A stretch of 64,000 nt of DNA. Source: Pedobacter cryoconitis (GTDB taxonomy: Bacteria > Bacteroidota > Bacteroidia > Sphingobacteriales > Sphingobacteriaceae). Made by a program: the position numbers and the translations under genes. This document shows positions 34,730 to 45,147 of the stretch, piece by piece; the first letter of the stretch is position 1, and each line of letters begins with the position of its first letter. The notes below the pieces were generated by a model. The model was not told the origin of the DNA. It was given only the letters and a program-made list of their open reading frames with translations, and made no database searches. The stretch lies in assembly GCF_014200595.1 (NCBI RefSeq), contig NZ_JACHCG010000001.1:1984001-2048000 (forward strand), written 5' to 3'.

Positions 34730-35176
34730 CTATAAGACCTCTTTAGATAGATAATTATCCAGACTCCATTTGTATACAGGAATACAGGCAAGCAAAAGAC
34801 TTGCTGCGCTATCTGCAAACACGGAATAATTAAATGGTGCCCTTATTCCTAAGAATATAGCCATACTTAATCCAAAAGCCAGTGTAAGCAAAAAGCTGCC
34901 TTGTGCTGCCAGCCGCGTTTTGTAGCCTGTAATTAACAGTACAGCAAAAGCTGCTTCTGCCAGGGTCGCAATCAGCCCCATGAATCCAGCGGCAGATTTT
35001 CCTAAGAATGGCATAAGCGTATTGGTATAGCTGATAAAGTTTTCCCAGTTACCCCAGGCCACATTTTTTGTGCCCGCAGGTCCAAGAATTCCCAGACGAT
35101 CTAAAACAGGGAGGATAAAACCTAAACCCAGTGCCAGGCGTAAGAACAATTGTGGGATTGAAAATTCGTTTTTCAT
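34730..35176 (-). CDS. DoxX family membrane protein
   Basis: A 148-residue protein with four membrane segments (about 10-28, 60-82, 88-112, 118-138) and the DoxX opening FLRLALGLGFILPVLDRLGI. DoxX-type proteins are small quinol-oxidase-like or catechol-related membrane proteins of mostly undefined function. It leads a two-gene unit with the GNAT gene and is divergent from the MocR gene, which may regulate it. Confidence 0.85.
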   Translation of the reverse strand: MKNEFSIPQLFLRLALGLGFILPVLDRLGILGPAGTKNVAWGNWENFISYTNTLMPFLGKSAAGFMGLIATLAEAAFAVLLITGYKTRLAAQGSFLLTLAFGLSMAIFLGIRAPFNYSVFADSAASLLLACIPVYKWSLDNYLSKEVL

Positions 35177-35383
35177 TTTTTATTGATTTGATAACTCAAA
35201 AGTAGCACAGTAAACAAAGGCATTCATGTACCAGTTCTACCTAATTGAATAGTCCAGAATAATACAAGAACTAATCATAAACTTTACCGGAATAAAGAAA
35301 TTTGTATCTTTAAAATCTGCTGTATCAGGTTGAATTTGCGCTTTTCAGCAGGCTTATTATTATAAATTTACAGCTTAAAACAA

Positions 35384-36856
35384 ATGCTTCCTTTTAAAAC
35401 CCTGATCATAATTGATGAAAGCAGCTCTGTAGCTGTATATAGACAAATTGCTGATTGTCTAATTGTTATGATAACAGATGGGGTAATACAACCCGGAACT
35501 TTTTTACCCAGTACAAGGGAAATGGCTGTATTACTTGATAAACACCGGAATACAATTGTTGCTGCTTATGAAGAGTTGATCACGCAAGACTGGATTGAGA
35601 CTTTGCCCAGAGTAGGAATCAGAGTGGCTCTTGATCTGCCCTTAATCAAACCAAGGTCTTTTCAGGAAGGTGGAAAAAATAAAACCTATTCCGATCCTGC
35701 AAAATTCAGTTTCAGGCATGATATCCCTGGCCCTGTTCAGCATAGTTTTCCGTTAAAACGCAACTCAATAATTGTTAATGATGGTTTTCCGGATGCTGAT
35801 CTGGCTCCGTTTGATAGTATGCTTCGGGAATATAGAAAATTGATGCAAGGTTCAAGACTCAAAACATTAATGTCTCTTAAGGATTTTGGGGGTACGCAAG
35901 CATTGAAAAATTCTACAGTCAATTTCCTGAATGATTCCCGTGGATTAAACATATCAACTGATAATCTTTTGATTACCAGAGGTGCACAGATGGCTATTTA
36001 TCTTGCAGCGGCTATGATCCTTAAGCCTGGTGATCATGTACTGGTAAGTGACCCAAGCTATTATATTGCTGACGAAGTCTTTAAACAGCTGGGTGCCAAT
36101 CTTATCCGGATACCGGTGGATGAGCATGGAATCGATATCGAAGGAGTGGAGAACGCCTTAAAAAGCACGAAAATCAGTTTACTTTACATTATTCCTCATC
36201 ATCATCATCCAACAACTGTGACGATGAGTCAGTTGCGCAGAACCAGGTTACTCGAATTGATAAGATCTTATCAATTGCCAGTTATAGAGGATGACTACGA
36301 CTATGATTTTCATTATAACAATAGCCCGGTTCTTCCGCTTGCAAGCTCAGCTCATAATAGTAATGTACTTTATATAGGGTCTTTTACAAAGCTTTTAGCA
36401 CCTTCTTGCAGGATTGGATATTTGATCGGTGCGGCTAATTTTATTATTCAGGCTACAAATTTGAAAAGATTGATTGACCTGAGAGGGGACACTATGATGG
36501 AAGAAGCACTGTCAGTTATTATTAATAATGGAGAGTTAGACAGGCATATCAAGAAATCCAAAAAAGTATACAATGAGCGCTGCGACCAAACTTCATTGAT
36601 GGTAGCTAATCAGCTTTCTCATGCCGTAGATTTTACTAAACCACAGGGAGGTTTAGCCTTGTGGTTGAAATTTAAAGCGGAATATCCACTAGGAGATATA
36701 ATTTCAAAAGCCCGTTCCGCTGGTTTATTATTTGCCGGTACTGCCTACTACGAAGGAGAAGATCAAAAACATAACGGAATGCGTTTCGGATTTGCTTCTT
36801 TAAAAGAAAGCGAAATGCAGCGTGCTGTAGAAATCCTGCGAAAAATCACAATTTAA
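35384..36856 (+). CDS. MocR/PdxR-type GntR regulator with aminotransferase-like domain
   Basis: A 490-residue fusion: winged helix GntR domain (about 10-75; VYRQIADCLIVMITDGVIQPGTFLPSTREMAVLLDKHRNTIVAAYEEL) and a class-I PLP aminotransferase-like domain (about 125-485), with the PLP lysine in YIGSFTKLLAPSCRIGYLIG and DDYDYDFHY. The usual TPSHQYPTG segment is replaced by IIPHHHHPTTVTMS. Members sense PLP or amino acids and control vitamin B6, GABA or taurine genes. It is divergent from the DoxX-GNAT operon, its likely target. Confidence 0.92.
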   Translation: MLPFKTLIIIDESSSVAVYRQIADCLIVMITDGVIQPGTFLPSTREMAVLLDKHRNTIVAAYEELITQDWIETLPRVGIRVALDLPLIKPRSFQEGGKNKTYSDPAKFSFRHDIPGPVQHSFPLKRNSIIVNDGFPDADLAPFDSMLREYRKLMQGSRLKTLMSLKDFGGTQALKNSTVNFLNDSRGLNISTDNLLITRGAQMAIYLAAAMILKPGDHVLVSDPSYYIADEVFKQLGANLIRIPVDEHGIDIEGVENALKSTKISLLYIIPHHHHPTTVTMSQLRRTRLLELIRSYQLPVIEDDYDYDFHYNNSPVLPLASSAHNSNVLYIGSFTKLLAPSCRIGYLIGAANFIIQATNLKRLIDLRGDTMMEEALSVIINNGELDRHIKKSKKVYNERCDQTSLMVANQLSHAVDFTKPQGGLALWLKFKAEYPLGDIISKARSAGLLFAGTAYYEGEDQKHNGMRFGFASLKESEMQRAVEILRKITI

Positions 36857-36878
36857 TCAAGAAATAAAAAGCAATAAA

Positions 36879-36910
36879 AAACCGGCCGCATTTAATTATG
36901 CGGCCGGTTT
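36879..36910. terminator. Bidirectional intrinsic terminator
   Basis: Arms aaaccggccgca and tgcggccggttt, perfect 12-bp G+C-rich stem with an 8-nt loop between the convergent MocR and mlaD-like genes. Confidence 0.92.
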
Positions 36911-36929
36911 AACTAGCTGATAAGCTATA

Positions 36930-37931
36930 TTATTTAGGATCTTGTGTTGATTTTTCTTTGGCAGCTGCTTCCGCTTTAGCTTTCTTTTTAAAGAATCCTC
37001 TTAACAGGAAGTTATGTTGTAAAGCTTCCATGTTTTCATCCAGTTTTTTAGTACTTGATTCCAGATTAGAAACTGTATTTTTCAATTTAGCAGCAGTTTG
37101 TTCATCATTCAGTAAAACACCTACAGCATTTTTATCCGAATTCAATTTATTGCTGGTTACCTTCAGGTTATTCGTCATTTCAGAAGCTGATGCTGCTGTA
37201 TTCTGTAAACTTTTAACCGCTGTTTTTAAGCTCGCAAACACAGTAGTGTCAGTTAGCAATTCGTTAGTCAAAGTACCTTTGGTATTCAGTTTAGAAGTAT
37301 ACTGGGCAACTGCTGATGTTACTCTTGCAGTACTTGCTGAAGCATTCTCCAGATTAATGGTCATCTGACGTAAGCGGCCTGCCATCACAGTATCGGCCAG
37401 TAAAGTTCCCAGTGTCCCTTTACCTTGCAGCATATCTGTCGTTACCTTTTTAAAATCTTCAGTAATCACCAGTATATTTTTATTGTTGGCCTGTAAAGTC
37501 TTCATGATATCTTCAGGGCCTAAAGCAGTGGCGACATTAATACGGTCTCCATCTTCCACTTGTGGCGCGTCACCCTGACCAGGCAGGATTTCAATCATTT
37601 TATTTCCTATAAAGCCTTCAGAACCTTGTTTAGCCACAGAGTTCTTATGGATATATTTTTGTGCAGCTTCTTCGATGTGCATCGTAACTTCTACTTGTGC
37701 ATTCCCGTAAAAATTGATTTTGCTTACTGTTCCGATTTTTACCCCCGAAAAGAAGATGTTATTACCAGCCTGTATACCATTTACGTTATTGAAAACTGCT
37801 TTTAGGGTAATACTGCTCACAAATCGTTTTTGCTTCCCACCTAAAGTAAGTACCGCGGCAATGAAAATAGCAAGTCCGATAAAGATGAATATTCCTACAA
37901 CTATTGATCTTTTGTTTTCTGTAGCGCTCAT
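36930..37931 (-). CDS. mlaD: MlaD-like MCE-domain protein of lipid ABC transporter
   Basis: A 333-residue protein anchored by an N-terminal membrane segment (VVGIFIFIGLAIFIAAVLTL). The MCE domain (about 40-125) reads VFNNVNGIQAGNNIFFSGVK followed by IGTVSKINFYG and KQGSEGFIGNKMIEILPG. A long helical tail (about 130-320) follows, as in Bacteroidota and chloroplast TGD2-like members, which could span toward the outer membrane. It binds phospholipid during transport between membranes. It starts directly after the MlaF stop, third in the mlaEFD order; mlaC and mlaB are absent. Confidence 0.9.
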   Translation of the reverse strand: MSATENKRSIVVGIFIFIGLAIFIAAVLTLGGKQKRFVSSITLKAVFNNVNGIQAGNNIFFSGVKIGTVSKINFYGNAQVEVTMHIEEAAQKYIHKNSVAKQGSEGFIGNKMIEILPGQGDAPQVEDGDRINVATALGPEDIMKTLQANNKNILVITEDFKKVTTDMLQGKGTLGTLLADTVMAGRLRQMTINLENASASTARVTSAVAQYTSKLNTKGTLTNELLTDTTVFASLKTAVKSLQNTAASASEMTNNLKVTSNKLNSDKNAVGVLLNDEQTAAKLKNTVSNLESSTKKLDENMEALQHNFLLRGFFKKKAKAEAAAKEKSTQDPK

Positions 37932-38720
37932 TTATTGTGTAAAATTATAATTGTAAAAAGATTGAACACGTTCGTCTTTACTCGCAAAGACTTCATCAAA
38001 TGTTCCCTGTATCGCAAACTGACCATCTAAGAGCATAGCAATTCTATCGCCAGTTTCTTTAGCACAGGTTAAATCGTGTGTAATAATAATAGATGTTGTC
38101 TTATATTTTTCCTGAACCTCGTTGATCAGGTTATTAATTTCAATACAGGTAATAGGGTCAAGGCCGGCTGTAGGCTCATCATAAAGCATAATTTCTGGTC
38201 TTAGGATCAATGTGCGTGCAATACCTATTCTTTTACGCTGTCCACCGGAAAGTTCTGAAGGCATTTGTTCTATTGTTTGTGATAAACCAACCGCATCCAA
38301 TACATCTTCCACTTCACGATTGATTTCTTTACGTCTCAGATTTCTTGAATTTCTTACTAAAGGGAATTCAAGATTTTGACGTACAGTCATACTATCATAT
38401 AAAGCACTATTCTGAAACGAGAAGCCTACTTTTAATCGTAAGGCCATCAATTCTCTGGTACTTAAATGCTCTACGCTTTGCCCGAGTACATCTACATCTC
38501 CCGCGTCAGGAAGAAGTAAACCTGATATAACTTTGATCAATACAGATTTTCCAGTACCTGAGCGGCCCAGTACAACCAGGTTTTCCCCTTGATAAACCTC
38601 CAGGTCCACACCCCTCAGTACTTCAAGGTCACCAAAAGCTTTCTTTAAGCCTTTGATAGAAATAACCGCATTATTTCTGTCTATTGCTTTCTGTTCTTTT
38701 ACCATATTAACGGAAAGCAT
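37932..38720 (-). CDS. mlaF: MlaF-like ABC transporter ATPase
   Basis: A 262-residue ATPase with Walker A GRSGTGKSV, signature LSGGQRKRIGIA, Walker B ILRPEIMLYDEPTAGLDP and switch His in IIITHDL. AVGLSQTIEQMPSELSGGQ and the C-terminal FYNYNF are like MlaF. It powers the retrograde/anterograde phospholipid transporter. Its start overlaps the MlaE gene end by 14 bp and its stop abuts the MlaD start. Confidence 0.92.
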   Translation of the reverse strand: MLSVNMVKEQKAIDRNNAVISIKGLKKAFGDLEVLRGVDLEVYQGENLVVLGRSGTGKSVLIKVISGLLLPDAGDVDVLGQSVEHLSTRELMALRLKVGFSFQNSALYDSMTVRQNLEFPLVRNSRNLRRKEINREVEDVLDAVGLSQTIEQMPSELSGGQRKRIGIARTLILRPEIMLYDEPTAGLDPITCIEINNLINEVQEKYKTTSIIITHDLTCAKETGDRIAMLLDGQFAIQGTFDEVFASKDERVQSFYNYNFTQ

Positions 38721-39513
38721 TTACAATTTGAACAATAATAATCTCTTCCACAAAGATCAGGAACATGGCGGCAACTACTGCCGAATTCGCTGCTCTTCCA
38801 ACACCTTCAGTACCTTTGGAAGAATTGTATCCGTGATAACAACCAACTACGCCAATCGTAAAACCAAATACCGTTGATTTAAAGGTAGTTGAAAATATAT
38901 CTAAAAAGCTGATGGTATCAAATACTTGTGAGAAAAACATGGAGAAACTGGTTTGCTCATTGCTGTGGACACTTAAAAAAGCGCCCATTAAAGCTACACA
39001 AGCGGTATACATTACCAGTATAGGGATCATAAAGGTAGTTGCCAGTATCCTGCTAACTACCAGGTATTTAAAAGGATTGGTTGCCGATACTTCCATCGCA
39101 TCAATCTGCTCTGTAACTTTCATTGATCCAAGCTCGGCACCCATATTAGAACCTACTTTACCGGCAGCAATTAATGCGGTAACTAAAGGAGCTAATGCAC
39201 GGATAATCGCAATAGAGATCAGAGAGGGTAACCAGGATGTTGCACCGAAATTGGCAAGTGAAGGCCTGGATTGATTGGTAAATACAATCCCGGTAATGAA
39301 ACCAGTAAGTGAGATCAGGGGCAGGGATTTATAACCCACTTCATAACATTGATGTATGATTTCTTTAAATTCGTAGGGCGGTACAAAAACTTCTTTAAAA
39401 AAGCGAAGTACAAACTGATAAGCGTGATATATACCGAAGAACATGCTGTCAAGTTTTTTAGAAATGACGTATTTGCGAGGCGTGATGTTCGGATTTTCTA
39501 TGTTAGGATCCAT
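38707..39513 (-). CDS. mlaE: MlaE-like ABC transporter permease
   Basis: A 268-residue integral membrane protein of the MlaE/YrbE family: five membrane segments and the family motif GSNMGAELGSMKVTEQIDAMEVSATNPFKYLVVSR, with FVEEIIIVQIVN at the end. It is the first gene of the mlaE-mlaF-mlaD operon, which keeps outer-membrane lipid asymmetry in Gram-negative cells. Confidence 0.93.
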   Translation of the reverse strand: MDPNIENPNITPRKYVISKKLDSMFFGIYHAYQFVLRFFKEVFVPPYEFKEIIHQCYEVGYKSLPLISLTGFITGIVFTNQSRPSLANFGATSWLPSLISIAIIRALAPLVTALIAAGKVGSNMGAELGSMKVTEQIDAMEVSATNPFKYLVVSRILATTFMIPILVMYTACVALMGAFLSVHSNEQTSFSMFFSQVFDTISFLDIFSTTFKSTVFGFTIGVVGCYHGYNSSKGTEGVGRAANSAVVAAMFLIFVEEIIIVQIVNAFR

Positions 39514-39741
39514 TCTTTAGGTTTGTGCAGCCAAATATAATTTAAATCAGGGTTTTATTTTTTCTATTTATATGTAAGCAATAAAAGCGCAAAATTGTTT
39601 TGGTTTTATGCTGACTATAGCTGCATTTTGGTCAAATGTAATACATCAGTAATTATTCACAAGTTGGATTACATTAAAATGACAAAATAATGATGTGTTC
39701 GTTTAAACACCAGTATCTTGAAAACAGGCTTAAAAACAATT

Positions 39742-42672
39742 TTAAACCAGTGCATCATACAATACTTCTATTGGGTGTAATGCCTTTTTACTGGTGCCAT
39801 CCTTGATCTGATGCCGGCAACTTGTTCCGGTCGCAGCAATAATTACATTTTCTGGTTGCTTTCTGACTTCAGGAAACAGAACCAATTCTCCGATTTGCAT
39901 AGATATTTCGTAATGCTTCTTCTCATAACCAAATGAACCAGCCATACCGCAACAGCCAGAAGGAATAACTTCTACTTTATAATTTTCAGGAAAAGCCATT
40001 ATTTGTTTAGAGGCGCCTACAGCTGCCCATGCTTTCTGCTGACAGTGCCCATGTAATTGGATCAACCTGTTTTCTTTAGTGAAACTGGACTGAGAAATGT
40101 TTCCATTTTCAATCTCCCTGGCAATGAACTCATCTATCAATAAACAATTTTTAGCAAGTTTTTCTGCCATCTCTAACTGCGGCAAATCTACCAGATCAAC
40201 ATACTCATCCCTGAATGTCAATATCGCAGAAGGTTCTATACCAATTAAAGGGGTGTCTTCAGTGATAATTTTGCTGAGCTGGAATACATTATGCTGTGCA
40301 ATCTTTTTAGCTTTGCGTAGCAAACCTTTGGAAATCCAGGTTCTCCCACTTTCCAGATGCTCAGGGATAATTACTGTATAACCTAATTTCTCTAATAAAA
40401 GGACCGCTTTAATCCCTATTTCGGTATCCAGATAATTGGTGAATTCATCACAGAAAAAGTAAACAGATTTTTGTTTTAAAACATCAGGTTCAACACGCTT
40501 TTGATGTTGAGTAAACCATTTTCTTAAAGTTGTTTTATACAATAGCGGGAGGGAACGTTCCTGAGCAAAACCACAAGTCTTCTTAATAAAAGCATTCGTA
40601 GTTTTATTGCCGATACTCCAATTGTATAATCCCGGAGATAAAGAGGCGACCCGGTTAAGCTGATTAAAGCCAGCTACTATCCAGGTTTTCAATGGAACCC
40701 CATTCGCGTCATAATAACCCTGTAAAAATTCAGCTTTAAGTTTGGCCATATCCACATTCGAGGGACATTCTGATTTACAACCTTTACAGCTCAGGCACAA
40801 ATCCATCACATCTTTAAGTTCCTGATGATCGAAACGATTGATTTTTGTGGAATGTGTGAGCATTTCGCGCAGCATATTGGCTCTTGCCCTGGTGGTGTCC
40901 TTCTCATTCCTTGTAGCCATGAAAGATGGACACATAGTGCCACCGGCTAAATGAGATTTCCGGCAATCACCTGAGCCATTACATTGTTCAGCATGCTGTA
41001 AAATATTCTGATTCTGATAACGGAATACGGTCTTGATTTCAGGTGTTTGCTGATTGGGTTCATACCGGAGCATGGTATCCATAGCAGGCGTGTCCGTAAT
41101 CTTTCCGGGATTGAAGATGTTTTTGGGATCCCAGGTTGATTTAATGTCCTTTAGCATTTTATAGTTACGCGGGCCAATCATTTGCTCAATGAATTCACCG
41201 CGCAGCCTGCCATCACCATGTTCGCCACTGAGTGAACCATTGTATTGTTTAACAAGTTTAGCTATTTCTTCTGCAATTACCCTGAATAAGCGGTTACCTT
41301 CTACTGTTTTAAGATTCAGTATAGGCCGCAGGTGTATTTCTCCTGAACCAGCATGTGCATAATGAACGGAAAACAGGCCATGCTTTTTAAGGATTTCATT
41401 AAAATCGCGGATATAAGCCGGCAAATCTTTTACATCCACAGCTGTGTCTTCAATCACAGCTACTGCTTTTTCGTCGCCGGGAAGATTGCTTAATAAGCCA
41501 AGACCTGCTTTTCTTAAAGACCAGATTCTGGACATATCCGGGCCAAATACCAAAGGAAAATGATAGCCCAGCCCATTCGCCCTCATTTCTGCCTCAACTC
41601 TGGCTGCCTTTTCTGTAATTTCCTGTTTATTCTTTCCTGAATACTCTACGACAAGAATAGCAGCGGGGTCACCTGAAACAAAAAAACGATTTTTTGATTG
41701 CTCCATATTTTCTTTGGTACATTCAAGAATCAGATGATCTATCAGTTCACTTACCCTTGGCTTATACTTTAAAGCGATCAGATTAGCCAGCAATGCATCG
41801 TCAATACTATTGAAATGTATACACAATAATGCTGTTTCTTCTTTTAAAACAGGTTCCAGGTTAAGTTTGATCTCTGTAATGAATGCCAGTGTACCTTCGG
41901 AGCCAGCAATGAGCTTACAGAAATTGAAGTCTGCTGTTTCCGCTGTAAAAGGAGAGGTGTCCAGCAAAATATCAATCGCATAACCAGTATTTCGCCTCTC
42001 GATGCTTTTAGCTGGAAATTGCTCCCGGATACTCAGCTGATTTTCATAATTGCTGAGTAAGGACCTGATATTTCTGTACAGCTCATTTTCTAAAGAATCA
42101 CCTTCACACTTTTTAATGAATTCTTCAAATTCAAGGGCTTTAAAATCTACCGCAGAACCATCAGAAAGCAAGGCTTTAATTTCCAGCGTATGCTCCCGGG
42201 TACTTCCATAAATCAGGCTGTTTGAACCACAGGAATTATTACCAACCATTCCGCCAATCATCGCCCTGTTAGCCGTTGAAGTTTCGGGCCCGAAATACAG
42301 GCCAAATGGTTTAAGATACTGGTTAAGCTCATCACGAACAACTCCGGGCTGTACTTTTACCCATCTTTCTTCTGCATTAATTTCCAGGATCCTGTTAAAA
42401 TACCTGGAAACATCAACCACAATACCTTTACCTACAACTTGTCCTGCAAGTGAAGTGCCGGCAGTGCGGGGAATCAGCGAGACCCCATGTTTGGTGGCAA
42501 ACAAGATCAGTTTTTCCAGGTCTGAAACAGACCTGGGTATCGCAACAGCGAGTGGCATTTCCCTATAAGCTGAAGCATCTGTAGCATATAAAATACGCGT
42601 CTGATTGTCAGTGAAAAAATCCCCGTCCAGTGAGCCGGACAGGGATTTCATTTGGTCATTGCTGATAGTCAT
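39742..42672 (-). CDS. FAD/Fe-S D-2-hydroxyglutarate dehydrogenase, YdiJ-like
   Basis: A 976-residue fusion. The FAD-binding-4 domain (about 30-200; IPRTAGTSLAGQVVGKGIVVD, GMVGNNSCGSNSLIYGSTREH), the FAD-oxidase C domain (about 230-520; GEHGDGRLRGEFI) and the Fe-S part (HAEQCNGSGDCRKSHLAGG; CLSCKGCKSECPSNVD; CCGMAGSFGYEKKHYE at the end) match YdiJ-type enzymes, which oxidise D-2-hydroxyglutarate to 2-oxoglutarate. It is the last gene of the lysine cluster (six bp after the aldehyde dehydrogenase), where HglS would deliver D-2-hydroxyglutarate. Start at 42672 follows the preceding stop closely. Confidence 0.88.
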   Translation of the reverse strand: MTISNDQMKSLSGSLDGDFFTDNQTRILYATDASAYREMPLAVAIPRSVSDLEKLILFATKHGVSLIPRTAGTSLAGQVVGKGIVVDVSRYFNRILEINAEERWVKVQPGVVRDELNQYLKPFGLYFGPETSTANRAMIGGMVGNNSCGSNSLIYGSTREHTLEIKALLSDGSAVDFKALEFEEFIKKCEGDSLENELYRNIRSLLSNYENQLSIREQFPAKSIERRNTGYAIDILLDTSPFTAETADFNFCKLIAGSEGTLAFITEIKLNLEPVLKEETALLCIHFNSIDDALLANLIALKYKPRVSELIDHLILECTKENMEQSKNRFFVSGDPAAILVVEYSGKNKQEITEKAARVEAEMRANGLGYHFPLVFGPDMSRIWSLRKAGLGLLSNLPGDEKAVAVIEDTAVDVKDLPAYIRDFNEILKKHGLFSVHYAHAGSGEIHLRPILNLKTVEGNRLFRVIAEEIAKLVKQYNGSLSGEHGDGRLRGEFIEQMIGPRNYKMLKDIKSTWDPKNIFNPGKITDTPAMDTMLRYEPNQQTPEIKTVFRYQNQNILQHAEQCNGSGDCRKSHLAGGTMCPSFMATRNEKDTTRARANMLREMLTHSTKINRFDHQELKDVMDLCLSCKGCKSECPSNVDMAKLKAEFLQGYYDANGVPLKTWIVAGFNQLNRVASLSPGLYNWSIGNKTTNAFIKKTCGFAQERSLPLLYKTTLRKWFTQHQKRVEPDVLKQKSVYFFCDEFTNYLDTEIGIKAVLLLEKLGYTVIIPEHLESGRTWISKGLLRKAKKIAQHNVFQLSKIITEDTPLIGIEPSAILTFRDEYVDLVDLPQLEMAEKLAKNCLLIDEFIAREIENGNISQSSFTKENRLIQLHGHCQQKAWAAVGASKQIMAFPENYKVEVIPSGCCGMAGSFGYEKKHYEISMQIGELVLFPEVRKQPENVIIAATGTSCRHQIKDGTSKKALHPIEVLYDALV

Positions 42673-42678
42673 ATCAAT

Positions 42679-44208
42679 CTAAAGATCGAATTTAATACCT
42701 TGTGCCAGTGGTAATTTATTCGCGTAATTGATTGTATTGGTTTGTCTGCGCATATATCCTTTCCAGGCATCAGATCCACTTTCTCTACCACCACCTGTTT
42801 CTTTTTCACCACCGAAAGCACCGCCAATTTCAGCACCAGAAGTACCGATATTCACATTTGCGATACCGCAGTCAGATCCATTAGTAGATAAGAATAGTTC
42901 AGCTTCTCTCAGGTTTAAAGTCATGATTGCAGATGAAAGCCCTTGCGGAACACCATTTTGAAGGGCAATTGCTTCTTCCAGAGTTTTATAACTCATGATA
43001 TATAGAATAGGTGCAAAAGTTTCTTCCTGTACAATTTGATAATGATTTTTCACTTCTGCAATACAAGGTTTAACATAACAGCCTGAACCATAAGGGCCGC
43101 CCGCAAGAACGCCACCTTCTGCAATAAAGTTTGCACCCTGAGCCCTGCCTTTTTCAATAGCCTCTAAATAAACCTCTACAGCAGCTTTATCAATCAGCGG
43201 GCCAACATGATTGTTCTGATCTAACGGATCTCCAATACGAAGTTGTCCATAAGCTTTGACAAGCTTAGTTTTAAACTCTTCATAAATTTCCTCATGAATG
43301 ATTAAACGCCTGGTCGAAGTACATCTTTGTCCTGCTGTTCCTACTGCGCCGAATGCAGCGCCAATAATAGCGATATCCAGATCCGCATCTTTGGAAACGA
43401 TAATCGCATTGTTACCACCAAGTTCAAGAATCGTTCTTCCGAAACGACCTGCTACCGCAGATGAAACCAGACGGCCAACTCTGGTTGATCCTGTAAAAGA
43501 AACCAGCGGAATTCTTGGATCGTTATTAATCAGATCGCCAACAGGATTTCCTGTAATTAACGCGCTGATTCCTTCCGGCATGTCATTCGCTTTTAAAACT
43601 GACGCAATAATATGCTGACAGGCAACTGCACAAAGTGGCGTTTTAGAAGAAGGTTTCCAAACACAAACATTTCCGCAAACCAATGCTAATGCAGTATTCC
43701 AGCTCCATACAGCTACAGGGAAGTTAAATGCAGAGATTACACCAACAATACCCAGCGGATGCCATTGTTCGTACATTCTGTGATCTGGCCTTTCAGAGTG
43801 CATCGTCAAACCATACAGTTGTCTGGATAGTCCAACGGCGAAATCACAGATATCTATCATTTCCTGAACTTCCCCAAGGCCTTCCTGTAAGCTTTTTCCC
43901 ATTTCATAAGAAACCAGGATACCCAGATTTTCTTTATTCAAACGAAGTGCTTCACCCAGTTGCCTCACTATTTCACCTCTTTTTGGTGCAGGCACATTAC
44001 GCCAGAATAAAAATGCTTCAGCACTCGTACTGATTACTTTTTCATAATCTTCAGGACTTGTTGTGCTTACTTTTGCTATTTCTTTGCCATCTACAGGCGA
44101 TGAAGAAGTGATAACTTTTGCGCCCGATTCCATCCATTGATGTCCGGTTGAAGTACCACTGTTATTTTCCGCAATGCCTAATTGGCTTAATACTTTTTTG
44201 ATATCCAT
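42679..44208 (-). CDS. L-aminoadipate-semialdehyde dehydrogenase (ALDH7-like)
   Basis: A 509-residue NAD-dependent aldehyde dehydrogenase. The catalytic Cys is in [14 protein letters not shown], the general-base Glu in [14 protein letters not shown], and NAD-binding [10 protein letters not shown] follows the Rossmann strand. [13 protein letters not shown] and the C-terminal [31 protein letters not shown] are typical of ALDH7/antiquitin, which oxidises 2-aminoadipate-6-semialdehyde to 2-aminoadipate. Position between the D-2-hydroxyglutarate dehydrogenase and HglS genes supports lysine degradation. Confidence 0.9.
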   Translation of the reverse strand: MDIKKVLSQLGIAENNSGTSTGHQWMESGAKVITSSSPVDGKEIAKVSTTSPEDYEKVISTSAEAFLFWRNVPAPKRGEIVRQLGEALRLNKENLGILVSYEMGKSLQEGLGEVQEMIDICDFAVGLSRQLYGLTMHSERPDHRMYEQWHPLGIVGVISAFNFPVAVWSWNTALALVCGNVCVWKPSSKTPLCAVACQHIIASVLKANDMPEGISALITGNPVGDLINNDPRIPLVSFTGSTRVGRLVSSAVAGRFGRTILELGGNNAIIVSKDADLDIAIIGAAFGAVGTAGQRCTSTRRLIIHEEIYEEFKTKLVKAYGQLRIGDPLDQNNHVGPLIDKAAVEVYLEAIEKGRAQGANFIAEGGVLAGGPYGSGCYVKPCIAEVKNHYQIVQEETFAPILYIMSYKTLEEAIALQNGVPQGLSSAIMTLNLREAELFLSTNGSDCGIANVNIGTSGAEIGGAFGGEKETGGGRESGSDAWKGYMRRQTNTINYANKLPLAQGIKFDL

Positions 44209-44236
44209 ATCTTTAATAATATATCTTTTAATAATT

Positions 44237-45142
44237 TCAGGACTTTACTTGTCCGGTGTAAGTGCTTTCGAAAATCTTATCAGCATTGCTGGTTTCAAAA
44301 CCTTCTCTCCGGTGTACTGGCTGAATCTCTTCAGGTTTAAGATGACTATAAGCAGGCAGCACTGAACGTTCCGCAAACTCTACATAACTGCCGGCAATCT
44401 GTGTTTTTGCACCATCAGCAAACTCGACTTCATGTAAGCCGGCCACGGTACTGCTTTGACTTAATAAGCCGTCAGCACTTGTTTTAATTTTTCCGCCAGC
44501 ATCATTCAGTTTGATTCCCAGACCTTCTACAAACTGATTAAAATCAGGGAGAGACTGATAACCTTCAGGCAGTGCGTGGACACTGATTGTATAATGGTTC
44601 AGGTAATACCGATTATAAATTACCCAGGCAGCATACTCACTTTCCTGGAGCAATGCAGTATAATCTTTTAAATCTGGTAATTTCCATAATGGATGGTGTA
44701 AAAATGCAGCGATAGCTTCACCATCGTTCAGATCCAGCGCATCCACAGGATCTGATTTGATATCACCCGTATATTTTTTGATAATCTCCTGTGTATTTTG
44801 ACTCAGCTGATCTACTTTAAGTTCGCTTAAAAAGATTCGCGGATATTCAGGAGCAGGAGGGGCGTACCAGTAGGCATCCAGTTTCTTCTCTTCAAAATAG
44901 TAATGATCTCTCTTTTGATAACCATGAAACAAAAAGATCTTTTCAAAAGATTTGATGCCAAGGTCCGGAACTCCAAGCGTTCTGAAAGCGATATGATCAT
45001 TTACTATTTCATCCTGAGAATTGACCACACCATTTTTTAATAAAGCGGCTGTGATTTTATTGACCTCTGGCACGGCTTCGCGGTACCGGTCAAAAAGTTC
45101 AGTCAGAAAAATATCTAATGGACTGTTATGATTAAAATTCAT
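44237..45142 (-). CDS. hglS: 2-oxoadipate dioxygenase/decarboxylase (DUF1338)
   Basis: A 301-residue DUF1338 protein. The family's metal ligands are visible as His50 ([10 protein letters not shown], with Arg54), His183 (LNHYTISVH) and Glu255 (GSYVEFAER). HglS of Pseudomonas putida, the characterised member, converts 2-oxoadipate to D-2-hydroxyglutarate with O2 and Fe(II). The flanking genes supply what precedes (aminoadipate) and what follows (D-2-hydroxyglutarate). It is five bp after the dehydrogenase gene at 45148, so the cluster is one operon. It is shorter than HglS (about 460 residues), as are many Bacteroidota members. Confidence 0.88.
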   Translation of the reverse strand: MNFNHNSPLDIFLTELFDRYREAVPEVNKITAALLKNGVVNSQDEIVNDHIAFRTLGVPDLGIKSFEKIFLFHGYQKRDHYYFEEKKLDAYWYAPPAPEYPRIFLSELKVDQLSQNTQEIIKKYTGDIKSDPVDALDLNDGEAIAAFLHHPLWKLPDLKDYTALLQESEYAAWVIYNRYYLNHYTISVHALPEGYQSLPDFNQFVEGLGIKLNDAGGKIKTSADGLLSQSSTVAGLHEVEFADGAKTQIAGSYVEFAERSVLPAYSHLKPEEIQPVHRREGFETSNADKIFESTYTGQVKS

Positions 45143-45147
45143 GTTCT

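Noticed and set aside
35384..36856. MocR protein as the missing 2-aminoadipate aminotransferase of the lysine cluster
   Set aside because: It has a DNA-binding winged helix, is separated from the cluster by the mla operon, and faces the DoxX-GNAT operon.
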